64,000 bases of DNA. Origin: Alistipes sp. Its GTDB lineage: Bacteria; Bacteroidota; Bacteroidia; Bacteroidales; Rikenellaceae. The position numbers were made by a program, and so were the translations under genes. The notes beneath the pieces were generated by a model. That model was not told the origin of the DNA, did no database searches, and saw only the letters and a list, made by a program, of their open reading frames with translations. Shown one piece after another: positions 33,894 through 43,015 of this stretch (position 1 is the stretch's first letter; each line of letters starts with the position of its first letter). The stretch is from assembly GCA_020026335.1 (NCBI GenBank), contig JAHHQO010000011.1, positions 36,429 through 100,428 of the forward strand, given 5' to 3'.

Positions 33894-34433
33894 TCAAATA
33901 CGGTCGATGACCGAGAAGCCGAGCCTTCCTTTCGTCAGTTGCACCTTCAAGGGGCGATGGACGGGAATTTGGAAGTATCGGCTTTTTCCGGTTTGGATGT
34001 TGAAGTCGCGCCCCGTCTTGTCGCGCAACACGATGTGATAGGTGTAGTGTTGGCGTGTTATCGAGGAGTGCGGACGGCGTACGCGGTGTAGTTTCTCGAA
34101 CTTGTTGACCACCATCAGTTCGTGCTCCACGGCTGTGGAGGTGTCGAGTCCTGCGCTGTTGAGGGCGAGCACCAGAAAATAGAAGACGCCCGAGGCAAAT
34201 ATCGTGTAGACGATTTTGCTGAACAAGGGTTGCAGGCGAAACAGGCGACAGGCTGCGGGTAGCGACACAAGAGCTGCCACCACCGCCACCTCTATGGGTA
34301 ACCACCAGCTCACCAGCGTGTTGTTGTGAAAGTAGTAGCCTGCGCTCACCGGCAGGATAAACGCAAGTATGCCGATTACGGGCATTATCTTCGCCTGACG
34401 GCTCTCTTTGGGGGTGGATTGGGGTGTGGACAT
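33894..34433 (-). CDS. Uncharacterised membrane protein
   Basis: I do not recognise this 179-residue protein. It has three predicted membrane helices (about 16-37, 44-60 and 72-92) and then a basic, probably extracytoplasmic or cytoplasmic C-terminal domain of about 85 residues rich in His and Arg (HRVRRPHSSITRQHYTYHIV) that looks beta-stranded. It is convergent with the preceding hydrolase and divergent from the M48 protease gene. Nothing about the neighbours gives a function. Confidence 0.6.
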   Translation of the reverse strand: MSTPQSTPKESRQAKIMPVIGILAFILPVSAGYYFHNNTLVSWWLPIEVAVVAALVSLPAACRLFRLQPLFSKIVYTIFASGVFYFLVLALNSAGLDTSTAVEHELMVVNKFEKLHRVRRPHSSITRQHYTYHIVLRDKTGRDFNIQTGKSRYFQIPVHRPLKVQLTKGRLGFSVIDRI

Positions 34434-34581
34434 AGGTGGTTTCGGTTGTGTGTTTTTGTGGAGGTAAAAGTACGCTATTTCTCCGAAAAAAACTGAAAGA
34501 AGTGTCGAAAATGCAACATTTTTTCTTACTTTTATCCTCCGAAAATAACGAAATCAACAACCGAAAAAAACTATTTATTCT

Positions 34582-35412
34582 ATGAGAAGAGCCCGAACGC
34601 TACAATTTGTATTCTTCCTGCTGGCCGTGGTGGTGTGTCTGCCTGCCTCGGCGCAGTTTAATTTCAAGAAGGCAATCGGCGGTGCGGTGAAAGCCACGCA
34701 GGCTGCCACCATCTCCGACGAGCAGGTCAGAGCCTACGTGAAGGAGTACATCGACTGGATGGACACCCACAACACCGTACTCCCGGAGGATAACCCCTAC
34801 ACCCAACGATTGCGCAAGCTGACCGCCGGTATCACCGAGGTGGAGGGTGTGCCCCTGAATTTCAAGGTCTATCACGTTACCGATGTCAATGCCTTTGCGT
34901 GTGCCGATGGAAGTGTCCGAGTCTTCTCCTCGCTGATGGATATCATGACCGATGAGGAACTGTTGGGTGTCATCGGCCACGAAATAGGCCACATCGCCCA
35001 CAAGGACTCCAAAAAGGCATTCCGCATGGCTCTCCTCTCCTCGGCACTCAAGGACGGCATCGCATCGAGCAGCAACCGCGCGGCACGTCTGACCGACTCG
35101 CAGATTGGCGATTTGGGCAGCGCGCTCATGTCGGCGACCTACTCCAAGGGTCAGGAACGCGATGCCGACGACTACGGTTATCAGTTCCTCAAGTCGAAGG
35201 GCAAAAATCCCTGGGCGATGTCCCTCTCGTTCCGCCGTCTGAAGCAGATGCAGGAGGGCGCACCGAAGGGCAACAAACTCTCGCAGCTCTTCTCCTCGCA
35301 CCCCGATTTGGATGTCCGCATCGAGAGAATGGAAGAGCGTGCCAAGGCCGACGGCTTCGAGAAGCCCGAATCGGCAAAGGCCGATGCAGAAGCAAAAGCC
35401 GAAGCCCAATAG
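34582..35412 (+). CDS. Secreted M48-family metallopeptidase
   Basis: A zinc protease of 276 residues with a signal peptide (MRRARTLQFVFFLLAVVVCLPASA, cleavage before QFNF). The active site is HEIGH at 133-137 (zinc ligands His133 and His137, catalytic Glu134). The third ligand is probably the Glu in GQERDADDYGYQF (about 193-205). This matches the BepA/LoiP-like M48 group, which trims or quality-controls outer-membrane proteins in the periplasm. The C-terminus ends in a Lys/Ala/Glu-rich tail (ESAKADAEAKAEAQ). A single-gene unit with its own terminator. Confidence 0.92.
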   Translation: MRRARTLQFVFFLLAVVVCLPASAQFNFKKAIGGAVKATQAATISDEQVRAYVKEYIDWMDTHNTVLPEDNPYTQRLRKLTAGITEVEGVPLNFKVYHVTDVNAFACADGSVRVFSSLMDIMTDEELLGVIGHEIGHIAHKDSKKAFRMALLSSALKDGIASSSNRAARLTDSQIGDLGSALMSATYSKGQERDADDYGYQFLKSKGKNPWAMSLSFRRLKQMQEGAPKGNKLSQLFSSHPDLDVRIERMEERAKADGFEKPESAKADAEAKAEAQ

Positions 35413-35433
35413 CACCGTACGGTAAGAAAATAG

Positions 35434-35473
35434 AAAACGGAAGTCCCCGATAGGGTGGCTTCCGTTTTTTTTT
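35434..35473 (+). terminator. Intrinsic terminator of the M48 protease gene
   Basis: Eight-bp stem (35436-35443 with 35459-35466) followed by a run of T residues. Confidence 0.8.
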
Positions 35474-35502
35474 GCAGACGGCTCTCGTGCCGAGCTCGTT
35501 TT

Positions 35503-35582
35503 GCGCCGAACAGCTGTTTGTGTAGGCGGCTCTGTGCCGAACCTGTTTTTTGTGTCGCGCCGAACCTGTTTTTTTTGTCGCG
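35503..35582. repeat. Short degenerate tandem repeat (about 25 bp)
   Basis: GTGCCGAACCTGTTTTTT at 35533 and GCGCCGAACCTGTTTTTT at 35558 repeat with a 25-base period; a degenerate copy lies at 35503. Spacer DNA between two convergent terminators. Confidence 0.55.
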
Positions 35583-35593
35583 CAGATAAGGGC

Positions 35594-35630
35594 AAAAAAA
35601 TAAGGATGACCTTGTGGGGTCACCCTTATT
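35594..35630 (-). terminator. Intrinsic terminator of the aldolase gene
   Basis: Thirteen-bp stem (35599-35611 with 35618-35630, one mismatch), T run on the minus strand. Confidence 0.85.
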
Positions 35631-35649
35631 TGCTTATAGTGAGCAGTCC

Positions 35650-36645
35650 TTACTCTGCCTTGCCAGCAGAACCGAGGACGTTGATGCACTTGTGCATGTA
35701 GAGCTTCTTCAACTCCTCACGAGCGGGACCGAGGTACTTACGGGGGTCGAACTCGGCAGGATTCTCAACGAATATCTTACGAACGGCAGCAGTCATAGCC
35801 AGACGACCGTCAGAGTCGATGTTGATCTTGCAAACAGCGCTCTTTGCAGCCTCACGCAACTGCTCCTCGGGAATACCTACTGCATCCTTCAAAGCACCAC
35901 CGTGGGTGTTGATAATCTTGACATACTCCTGGGGAACCGAAGACGAACCGTGGAGTACGATGGGGAAGCCGGGGATACGCTTCTCAATCTCCTTCAGGAT
36001 ATCGAAACGCAAGGGAGGAGGAAGGAGGATACCCTCAGCGTTGCGAGTGCACTGCTCGGGCTTGAACTTGTTGGCACCGTGCGAAGTACCAATCGAAATA
36101 GCCAACGAGTCAACGCCGGTCTTCTTTACGAAGTCCTCAACGTCAGCGGGGTCAGTGTAGTGAGAGTGCTCCGAAGCAACCTCGTCCTCAACACCTGCCA
36201 ATACACCGAGCTCACCCTCAACGGTTACATCGTACTGGTGTGCATAGTCTACAACCTTCTTGGTCAGAGCTACGTTCTCATCGTAGGGGAGCGACGAACC
36301 GTCGATCATTACCGAAGAGAAGCCCATGTCGATACAGCTCTTGCACAACTCGAACGAGTTACCGTGGTCGAGGTGAAGAACGATAGGAATATTCTTACCC
36401 AGCTCCTTAGCGTACTCAACAGCACCCTGTGCCATGTAGCGGAGAAGAGTCTGGTTGGCATACTTACGTGCACCCGACGAAACCTGGAGAATAACAGGTG
36501 ACGAAGTCTCTACGCAGGCAGAGATGATAGCCTGCATCTGCTCCATGTTATTGAAGTTGAAAGCGGGGATGGCGTATCCACCCTTGATTGCCTTTGCAAA
36601 CATCTCACGGGTGTTTACAAGACCCAAATCTTTGTACGATACCAT
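35650..36645 (-). CDS. fba: Class II fructose-bisphosphate aldolase
   Basis: The zinc-dependent aldolase of glycolysis and gluconeogenesis, splitting fructose-1,6-bisphosphate to DHAP and glyceraldehyde-3-phosphate. The 331 residues include AIPAFNFNNMEQMQAI, the zinc-ligand strand VLHLDHGNSFE, SVMIDGSSLPYDEN, the GELGVLAG segment, and a C-terminal KINIDSDGR active-site strand. The length and the GVEDE insert are typical of Bacteroidota aldolases. A TAAATTTG -7 element lies about 44 bases upstream (36689-36696). Single-gene unit. Confidence 0.97.
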   Translation of the reverse strand: MVSYKDLGLVNTREMFAKAIKGGYAIPAFNFNNMEQMQAIISACVETSSPVILQVSSGARKYANQTLLRYMAQGAVEYAKELGKNIPIVLHLDHGNSFELCKSCIDMGFSSVMIDGSSLPYDENVALTKKVVDYAHQYDVTVEGELGVLAGVEDEVASEHSHYTDPADVEDFVKKTGVDSLAISIGTSHGANKFKPEQCTRNAEGILLPPPLRFDILKEIEKRIPGFPIVLHGSSSVPQEYVKIINTHGGALKDAVGIPEEQLREAAKSAVCKINIDSDGRLAMTAAVRKIFVENPAEFDPRKYLGPAREELKKLYMHKCINVLGSAGKAE

Positions 36646-36755
36646 AGTATTAATTTTATAGTGAAATTGTTCCGTTCTAAAAATCGCACAAATTTAATTA
36701 ATTTATTTCAAAATATGTACATAAATTGCAAAAAATAAACGCTTCTGCAAAAATG

Positions 36756-36787
36756 TTGTGCAATAAGGATAGTTTTTTGTATTTTTG
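36756..36787 (+). promoter_or_regulatory. Promoter of the fumarase gene
   Basis: TTG at 36756-36758, 21 bases, TATTTTTG at 36780-36787, followed by a leader of about 50 nt to ATG 36845. Confidence 0.7.
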
Positions 36788-36844
36788 CCAAGATTAAACA
36801 TCGTATAAAAAACACAAGTATAACATTCTAACATACCAAACATC

Positions 36845-38458
36845 ATGGCAGAATTTATCTATCAGGAGCCGCTCCCACTGGGTGAGGACAAAACAACTTA
36901 TCGTCTTTTGACCAAAGACTATGTAAAGGTCGTAGAGTGCGACGGTCGCAAAATCTTGAAGGTAGACCCCAAAGGTCTCGAGCTGTTGGCAAAGACAGCC
37001 TACAACGAGGTGTCGTTCTACCTGCGCCCCGCTCATCTTCAGAAACTCAACAACATTCTCAACGACCCCGAAGCTACCGATAACGACAAGTTCGTGGCTT
37101 ACACCATGTTGCTGAACCAGACCGTGGCTGCCGAGGGTAACCTGCCTACCTGCCAGGATACGGGTACGGCTATCTGTGTGGCTCACAAGGGTGAGGACGT
37201 CTACACGGGTGCCGATGATGCAGAGTGCATCACTCGCGGTGTTTACGAGACTTACAAGGAGCGCAACCTGCGCTACTCTCAGGTAGTTCCCTTCTCAATG
37301 ATTGAGGAGAAGAACTCGGCGACCAACCTCCCCGCACAGATTGACATCTACGGTGGTAAGCCCGGCATGGAGTACGAATTCCTGTTCGTCACCAAGGGTG
37401 GTGGTTCTGCCAACAAGACTTTCCTCTATCAGGAGACCAAGGCGCTGTTGAACGAGGAGTCGCTCACCAAGTTTATCCAGCAGCACATCAAGGACCTCGG
37501 TACTTCGGCGTGTCCTCCCTATCACCTGGCACTGGTCATCGGCGGTACTTCGGCAGAGATGTGTCTGGCTACCGTAAAGAAGGCTTCGACCGGTTATCTC
37601 GACGAGCTGCCCACTTCGGGTAACGAGGGTGGCCGCTGCTTCCGCGATTTGGAGTGGGAGGAGAAGGTGCTGAAGATTTGCCGCGAGAGCGGTATCGGCG
37701 CACAGTTCGGCGGTAAGTACTTCGTACACGACGTTCGTGTCATCCGTTGCCCCCGTCACGCCGCTTCGTGCCCCGTAGGTTTGGGTGTGAGCTGCTCGGC
37801 AGACCGTAACATCAAGGCCAAGATTACTCCCGAGGGTATCTTCATCGAGGAGCTGGAGCACAACCCCGCACGCTTCCTGCCCAAGGAGGCTCCCGCCATG
37901 TCTCCCGCCGTTGATATCGACCTCGACGAGGGTATGGACAAGGTTCGCGAGACCCTGACCAAGTACCCCATCAAGACCCGTCTGAATCTGAAGGGTACAC
38001 TCATCGTGGCTCGTGATATTGCACACGCACGCATCAAGAAGATGCTCGACGAGGGTAAGCCCATGCCCGAGTACTTCAAGAAGCACCCCATCTACTACGC
38101 AGGTCCTGCGAAGACTCCCGAGGGCTACGCTTCGGGCTCGTTCGGTCCTACCACCGCAGGTCGTATGGACCCCTATGTAGATTTGTTCCAGGAGCACGGA
38201 GGTTCGCTGGTGATGGTAGCCAAGGGTAACCGTTCGCAGGCCGTAACCGATGCTTGTAAGAAGCATGGCGGTTTCTACCTCGGTTCTATCGGTGGTCCCG
38301 CTGCCGTTCTGGCAAAGAACTCCATCAAGAAGGTCGAGGTCGTTGACTTCCCCGAGTTGGGTATGGAGGCCGTGCGTAAGATTTATGTGGAGAACTTCCC
38401 TGCTTTCATCATCGTTGATGACAAGAGCAACGACTTCTTTGCAGATTTCAAACACTAA
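36845..38458 (+). CDS. Class I fumarate hydratase (iron-sulfur)
   Basis: This oxygen-sensitive [4Fe-4S] fumarase interconverts fumarate and malate; in gut Bacteroidota it works in the reductive branch to succinate. The 537 residues are the single-chain FumA/FumB form: N-terminal domain with GNLPTCQDTGTAICV near 98-112, CPPYHLALVIGGTSAEMCLA, and C-terminal domain with SFGPTTAGRMDPYVDLFQ and GSIGGPAAVLA. The conserved cysteines of the N-terminal domain are present. The BatD gene starts 57 bases after the stop, so readthrough is possible although no functional link is known. Confidence 0.96.
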   Translation: MAEFIYQEPLPLGEDKTTYRLLTKDYVKVVECDGRKILKVDPKGLELLAKTAYNEVSFYLRPAHLQKLNNILNDPEATDNDKFVAYTMLLNQTVAAEGNLPTCQDTGTAICVAHKGEDVYTGADDAECITRGVYETYKERNLRYSQVVPFSMIEEKNSATNLPAQIDIYGGKPGMEYEFLFVTKGGGSANKTFLYQETKALLNEESLTKFIQQHIKDLGTSACPPYHLALVIGGTSAEMCLATVKKASTGYLDELPTSGNEGGRCFRDLEWEEKVLKICRESGIGAQFGGKYFVHDVRVIRCPRHAASCPVGLGVSCSADRNIKAKITPEGIFIEELEHNPARFLPKEAPAMSPAVDIDLDEGMDKVRETLTKYPIKTRLNLKGTLIVARDIAHARIKKMLDEGKPMPEYFKKHPIYYAGPAKTPEGYASGSFGPTTAGRMDPYVDLFQEHGGSLVMVAKGNRSQAVTDACKKHGGFYLGSIGGPAAVLAKNSIKKVEVVDFPELGMEAVRKIYVENFPAFIIVDDKSNDFFADFKH

Positions 38459-38515
38459 AAAATTAATTGTGAAGGGCATACAATATTGCCCGGTGGACCA
38501 CGTTGTATATAAGCA

Positions 38516-40384
38516 ATGAAAGGTTTAATAAGAAAAATAGTGCTTACAACCCTCATGGTTGTCACTTTCCTGAGTGCCGTGGCAGGCGGCAAGGTGACTT
38601 TCGAAGTCTCCACGCCGCTCACCGTAGCACTGGGAGAGGCTTTCCGTGTGGAGTTTTCTCTGAATGCAATGCCCGACGACAATACGTTCAAAGCCCCCTC
38701 TTTCGAGGGCTTTGACGTGTTGGCGGGTCCTGCAACCTCCCAAGGACAGTCCATCAGTGTCATCAACGGTTCGATGACGCGGAGTGTCAATTACACCATC
38801 ACCTACGTGCTCATGCCGCAGGGGGCAGGCAATGCCACCATCGGACAGGCAGAAATAGCGGTCGACGGAACCACCTACCACTCCACACCCCAGCCCATCG
38901 AGATTGTCGATGAGGGCAAGGCTTCGGGCAGTGGCAATGCAGCTCCGCAGTCGCGCGGTGAAGAGTCTCGGGAGGAGGACCGCAGCGGTCAGGTGCAGAA
39001 CCAGATTGACAAGGACGACATTCTGTTGCGTGCCGTGGCTTCGCGCACAACGGTCTTCAAGGGAGAACCGCTGCGTGTGAGCTTCAAACTCTACCAGAGA
39101 GTCAATATCGTGGGCTATGAGGATGTGAAATTCCCCTCGTTCAACGGTTTTTGGGCACAGGAACTCGATGCCGACAATGTACGCCGTAAGCGCGAAACCT
39201 TTAATGGCAAAGTCTATGAGACACTCGTGGCCCGCGAATTTCTGCTCTACCCCCAGCAGACCGGCACGCTGACCATCGACCCGGCGGAGATTACCGCCGT
39301 GGCGCAGGTAGTGGTGCAGGGGCGCAGAAATATCGACCCCTTCTTCGGAGGAGGTCCCGATATATATAATGTACCCCGAAAGGTAAGCAGTTCGAAAATC
39401 ACGGTCAATGTCAAACCCCTGCCTGCGGGTGCTCCCGAGAGCTTCAGCGGTGCGGTGGGGCGTTTCGAGATGTCGGCCAAACTGCCCCCCGAACGTCTGG
39501 CGGCCAACTCGGCAGCCACCTATGCGGTGAAGATTTCGGGTACGGGTAACCTCTCGTTCGTGCAGGCACCCAAACTGGTGTTGCCCACCTCGTTCGAGCA
39601 GTACAATGTCAAGACCACGGAGTCTATCAACACCTCTGCCGCCGGTATCACGGGCTATCGCAACTTCGAATACCCCTTTATCGCGCGTGCCGACGGTACG
39701 TATGATATTCTGCCGCTGGAGTTCACCTACTTCGACCCCCAGCGTATGTCGTATGTCACCCTTCGTTCGAAACCCCTCACCCTCGAAATCCTCCCCGATG
39801 CCAACGCAGGTGGCGAACCTGTGGTGATGCAGGGACGCAGCGTTTCGAAAGAGGAGGTCAAGTTGCTGGGTGAGGATATCCGCTTCATCTCGCTGGGTAA
39901 CCTCCATCTCCACGAGAAGCGCAATCCCTTCCTCTTCAGTGCCCTCTACTGGGTGCTGCTGTTGGGTATTCTGCTGCTGTACGTGGTGGTTTACTTCCGT
40001 CTGCGCCAGCGCATCCGTGATTCGCACAACGTGGCACTCGTCAGAGGTCGTCGCGCCAACAAGGTGGCGGTACAGCGTTTCCGCATGGCCCGCAAGTATA
40101 TGGAGGCACAGGACAAACATCTGTTCTATGAGGAGATGTTGAGAGCCTTGTGGGGATATATGGGCGACAAGTTCAACATTCCCGTGTCGAACCTCACGAA
40201 GGAGAACGTAAGAGAGGAGTTGCACAAACGCGGTGTCTCGGAGGAGGAATCCGCACGATTTACCACCATTGTCACCAAGTGTGACGAGGCACAGTATTCA
40301 CCTTTGGCATCGGCGCAGATGAGCGAGGTCTACACCGAGGGTGTGGATTTCATTTCGCGCATAGAGTCCGTCATTAAACGATAA
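38516..40384 (+). CDS. batD: BatD family protein
   Basis: BatD proteins belong to the Bat (Bacteroides aerotolerance) system of Bacteroidota and spirochaetes; their biochemical role is unsettled. The 622 residues show a signal peptide, repeated beta-sandwich domains in the periplasm (about 25-460, with DDILLRAVASRTTVFKGEPL starting the second), one membrane helix at about 478-500 (FSALYWVLLLGILLLYVVVYF), and a cytoplasmic C-terminal helical domain. BatE follows 4 bases downstream. BatA, BatB, BatC and MoxR, usually in the same cluster, are not in this window; upstream is fumarase. Confidence 0.9.
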   Translation: MKGLIRKIVLTTLMVVTFLSAVAGGKVTFEVSTPLTVALGEAFRVEFSLNAMPDDNTFKAPSFEGFDVLAGPATSQGQSISVINGSMTRSVNYTITYVLMPQGAGNATIGQAEIAVDGTTYHSTPQPIEIVDEGKASGSGNAAPQSRGEESREEDRSGQVQNQIDKDDILLRAVASRTTVFKGEPLRVSFKLYQRVNIVGYEDVKFPSFNGFWAQELDADNVRRKRETFNGKVYETLVAREFLLYPQQTGTLTIDPAEITAVAQVVVQGRRNIDPFFGGGPDIYNVPRKVSSSKITVNVKPLPAGAPESFSGAVGRFEMSAKLPPERLAANSAATYAVKISGTGNLSFVQAPKLVLPTSFEQYNVKTTESINTSAAGITGYRNFEYPFIARADGTYDILPLEFTYFDPQRMSYVTLRSKPLTLEILPDANAGGEPVVMQGRSVSKEEVKLLGEDIRFISLGNLHLHEKRNPFLFSALYWVLLLGILLLYVVVYFRLRQRIRDSHNVALVRGRRANKVAVQRFRMARKYMEAQDKHLFYEEMLRALWGYMGDKFNIPVSNLTKENVREELHKRGVSEEESARFTTIVTKCDEAQYSPLASAQMSEVYTEGVDFISRIESVIKR

Positions 40385-40388
40385 GAGC

Positions 40389-41204
40389 ATGAAACGATTG
40401 ATTATAGCATTGGTTTTTACCATCGTCAGCCTGTGTGCGGTCAGTGCGCAGGAGCATGCCGACTCGACAGCGACCGCCAAAAAGGTGCAGAACGTTGAGG
40501 AGACGGTCTCCTCCGACAAGATGTGGGACATGGCCAACACGGCCTACATCAACGGCAACTACAAGTCGGCGATTCACCTCTATGAGGATATTCTCTCCGG
40601 CGGACAGGCTTCCGTGAAGTTGTATTATAATTTGGGTAACGCCTATTTCAAGGATAAGGAGCTGGCACGCTCGATTCTCAACTATCACCGTGCCCTGCGT
40701 CTGGCACCCGGCAATGAGGACATTCGTTACAACCTGAAGGTGGCGGAGGCTCGTACCAAGGACACCATCGAGGATATTCCGGAGTTCTTCATGGCCACAT
40801 GGATTCGCTCGCTGCACCACATCATGCGTTCGGCGGCGTGGACCATTCTTTCGCTGGTCTTCCTCGTGGCAGCACTCTCCCTGTTCCTCGTTTATCTCCT
40901 TTCGCAGCGTCTGGGTCTTCGCAAGACGGGATTCTACGGTACGATGGTGGCGGCACTTCTCTTTGCGCTGACCACATGGTTCGCCGTGGCGGAGCGCAAC
41001 GAGATTATGGACCAGAGCAGTGCTGTGGTGATGCCTGCAACGGCGGCCGTCAAGAGTTCGCCCGATGCATCGGCCATCGACCTCTTCCTCTTGCACGAGG
41101 GAACGGTGGTTGAGATTACCAACCATCTGGACAAATGGTCGGAGATTGTTATCCGTGACGGAAAGAAGGGTTGGGTCGAGTCCGATAAAATTGAGGTGAT
41201 TTGA
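40389..41204 (+). CDS. batE: BatE-like TPR and SH3 domain protein
   Basis: 271 residues: signal peptide (about 1-20), TPR-like helices at about 50-120 with YYNLGNAYFKDKELARSILNYHRALRL, two membrane helices (about 148-172 and 180-200), and a C-terminal SH3-type domain of about 60 residues (FLLHEGTVVEITNHLDKW, then IVIRDGKKGWVESDKIEVI). This is the standard BatE layout. It starts 4 bases after batD and its stop overlaps the recR start (TGATG at 41202-41206), so the three genes are translationally coupled. Confidence 0.9.
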   Translation: MKRLIIALVFTIVSLCAVSAQEHADSTATAKKVQNVEETVSSDKMWDMANTAYINGNYKSAIHLYEDILSGGQASVKLYYNLGNAYFKDKELARSILNYHRALRLAPGNEDIRYNLKVAEARTKDTIEDIPEFFMATWIRSLHHIMRSAAWTILSLVFLVAALSLFLVYLLSQRLGLRKTGFYGTMVAALLFALTTWFAVAERNEIMDQSSAVVMPATAAVKSSPDASAIDLFLLHEGTVVEITNHLDKWSEIVIRDGKKGWVESDKIEVI

Positions 41205-41800
41205 TGTCGAAATTATTGCAGGATGTAGTGGGGGAGTTGACCAAGCTCCCCGGTGTGGGTCGCCGTACGGCGTTGCGTCTGGCCATCCACATCTTGAAGA
41301 TGGAACCCGAATCGGTGCACGACATGACACGCAGCATCGACCGTTTCAAAAACGAGGTGCGCCACTGTGCCAAGTGTAACAACCTTTCCGATGAGGAGAT
41401 TTGCCCGATATGTCAGGACAAGGAGCGCGACCATTCGACCATTTGTGTCGTGGAGCAGATTGCCGATGTCCTCTCCATCGAGAATACCCACCAGTACAAG
41501 GGGCTCTACCACGTGCTGGGCGGTGTGATTTCACCCATGCAGGGTATTGCCCCCTCGGATTTGAAAATCGACCTGCTCTGTGACCGCATTGCAGAGGGAG
41601 GTGTGAAGGAGGTGATTGTGGCCATCTCTACTTCGGTGGAGGGCGAGACGACACTCTTCTATCTGATGAATCGTCTGCGTCAGTTCCCCGGACTGAAGAT
41701 TACCTCCATAGCGCGAGGTATCGGATTTGGTGACGAGCTGGAGTATGTCGATGAGCTGACCATCACCCACGCGTTGATGAATCGAAGGGTTATCGAGTAG
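41204..41800 (+). CDS. recR: Recombination protein RecR
   Basis: RecR forms a ring that with RecF and RecO loads RecA at gaps. The 198 residues start at ATG 41204, which overlaps the batE stop by one base; an upstream TTG at 41201 is unlikely. Domains in order: helix-hairpin-helix (LTKLPGVGRRTALRLAIHIL), C4 zinc finger (CAKCNNLSDEEICPICQD), and Toprim (TICVVEQIADVLSIE, then GGVISPMQGI). Its partner recF is also in the window, at 46.6-47.7 kb. A strong terminator follows. Confidence 0.97.
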   Translation: MSKLLQDVVGELTKLPGVGRRTALRLAIHILKMEPESVHDMTRSIDRFKNEVRHCAKCNNLSDEEICPICQDKERDHSTICVVEQIADVLSIENTHQYKGLYHVLGGVISPMQGIAPSDLKIDLLCDRIAEGGVKEVIVAISTSVEGETTLFYLMNRLRQFPGLKITSIARGIGFGDELEYVDELTITHALMNRRVIE

Positions 41801-41824
41801 AACAGAAATTGATATTCGGATATG

Positions 41825-41866
41825 ACATCCGTTTGTCGGACAACCGACAGACGGATGTTTTTTTTT
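41825..41866 (+). terminator. Intrinsic terminator of batD-batE-recR
   Basis: Stem 41825-41832 with 41851-41858, further pairing of TGTCGG with CCGACA inside, then nine T residues. Confidence 0.9.
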
Positions 41867-41941
41867 GTGCGTGGGTCGCGGTGGCCGGGCGGAACTGCCA
41901 CTGCACGCGCAGTCGGGGAAAGTATCGCTGGGGTGGCAAAT

Positions 41942-41975
41942 AAAAACGGCAGGTCAGCGCGTGGCGACCTGCCGT
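41942..41975 (-). terminator. Intrinsic terminator of the META lipoprotein gene
   Basis: Perfect 10-bp stem (41946-41955 with 41966-41975), five T residues on the minus strand. Confidence 0.88.
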
Positions 41976-42011
41976 TGGTGGTGAAAGAATTTTCCGTAAA
42001 AAGCGAAAATC

Positions 42012-42461
42012 CTATTTGGTGGTGTCGGTGGCGGGCAGCGACTGGAAGAGTGCCAGCAGCTCGCCGTGGGAGAGAATCATCAGCATGGGGCCGTCCATCT
42101 CGTAGTGGGTGGCCTTCTCGAGTGCCTTGACAAGGAGAGCCTCCTTATCGCCGTCGAAGCGACACATCTTGCGGGTGGTGGCCACGCGCTCGACCTTCAG
42201 ACCGCGCTTCTCGGTGGTGGAGTAGTCGCCCGATATGCGGTTGCAGGCGGCGATGCCCGACACGCGACCCGCTGCCTCGTCGAAGCGGAGGGTGAAACTG
42301 CCCTCGCGGGGGTGGAAGTTCTGTCCGTAAATCTGTATGAGCTGCCACGAAGTGCCTGCCAGAGGTCGCTGACTGCGCTGGTAGATGCGGCACGGACGAC
42401 AGCAGCCTGTCAAGAGCCCTGCCAGGAGGGCTATAACCGTTGTTTTGATGAAAAATCGCAT
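42012..42461 (-). CDS. META domain lipoprotein (HslJ-like)
   Basis: 149 residues from ATG 42461. The N-terminus is a lipoprotein signal (MRFFIKTTVIALLAGLLTGC, Cys20). The mature part is a META domain: LAGTSWQLIQIYGQ, FTLRFDEAAGRVSGIAACNRISGDY and the closing LVKALEKATHYEMDG / LMILSHGELLALFQ. META proteins such as HslJ are stress-related surface or periplasmic proteins of unknown biochemistry. I shortened the start from a further upstream ATG because the -7 element lies between them. It is a single-gene unit. Confidence 0.88.
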   Translation of the reverse strand: MRFFIKTTVIALLAGLLTGCCRPCRIYQRSQRPLAGTSWQLIQIYGQNFHPREGSFTLRFDEAAGRVSGIAACNRISGDYSTTEKRGLKVERVATTRKMCRFDGDKEALLVKALEKATHYEMDGPMLMILSHGELLALFQSLPATDTTK

Positions 42462-42480
42462 GATGTCTTGAATTTTGACA

Positions 42481-42512
42481 CAAAGATAAGCCAAAGATGG
42501 CGGAGTGTCAAA
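42481..42512 (-). promoter_or_regulatory. Promoter of the META lipoprotein gene
   Basis: Minus strand: TTTG at 42512-42509, 20 bases, TATCTTTG at 42488-42481, then 19 bases to ATG 42461. Confidence 0.78.
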
Positions 42513-42616
42513 TGAAAAATATGTCAATTAATTTTTGATAACCTTTTTGATATTTATCGACTTTGATAGAAAATAATACTATCTTTGTAGAGCAGTTTAA
42601 ATTAAATCTTAAGAAG

Positions 42617-42991
42617 ATGAAAAATATCATTGCTTCACCCCATGCTCCCAAGGCTGTGGGTCCTTATTCTCAGGCTGTTGAGGTCGATGGCACACTCTAC
42701 ATTTCGGGTCAGCTGCCCGTCGATGGTGCTACTTCCACGATGCCCGAAGGCATCGAGGCGCAGACCCGTCAGTCGCTCAAGAATCTGGAGTACATCCTCT
42801 CGGAGGCAGGTATGGGTTTCAAGAACGTGGTGAAGACTACCGTTCTCTTGCAGCACATCTCTGATTTTGCGAAGATGAATGCCGTTTATGCCGAGCATTT
42901 TTCGGAGCAGATGCCTGCCAGAATCTGCTTCGAGGTGGCTGCGTTGCCCATGGGTGCGCTGGTCGAAATCGACGCTGTGGCGGTGAAGTAG
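42617..42991 (+). CDS. ridA: RidA family enamine/imine deaminase
   Basis: RidA hydrolyses reactive enamine and imine intermediates from PLP enzymes such as threonine dehydratase, protecting metabolism. From ATG 42617 the protein is 124 residues, the family size, with APKAVGPYSQAV at the start, the GQLPVD strand, RQSLKNLEYILSEAG, and the active-site Arg and Glu in PARICFEVAALPMGALVEID. The ORF extends further upstream, but a TATCTTTG -7 element at 42580-42587 lies inside that extension. A short terminator follows at 43016-43047. Confidence 0.95.
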   Translation: MKNIIASPHAPKAVGPYSQAVEVDGTLYISGQLPVDGATSTMPEGIEAQTRQSLKNLEYILSEAGMGFKNVVKTTVLLQHISDFAKMNAVYAEHFSEQMPARICFEVAALPMGALVEIDAVAVK

Positions 42992-43015
42992 CGATTTGAA
43001 AATCATAACACAAGG

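Noticed and set aside
41822..42130. 102-residue + strand protein between recR and the META gene
   Set aside because: It begins inside the recR terminator and continues into antisense of the META gene.
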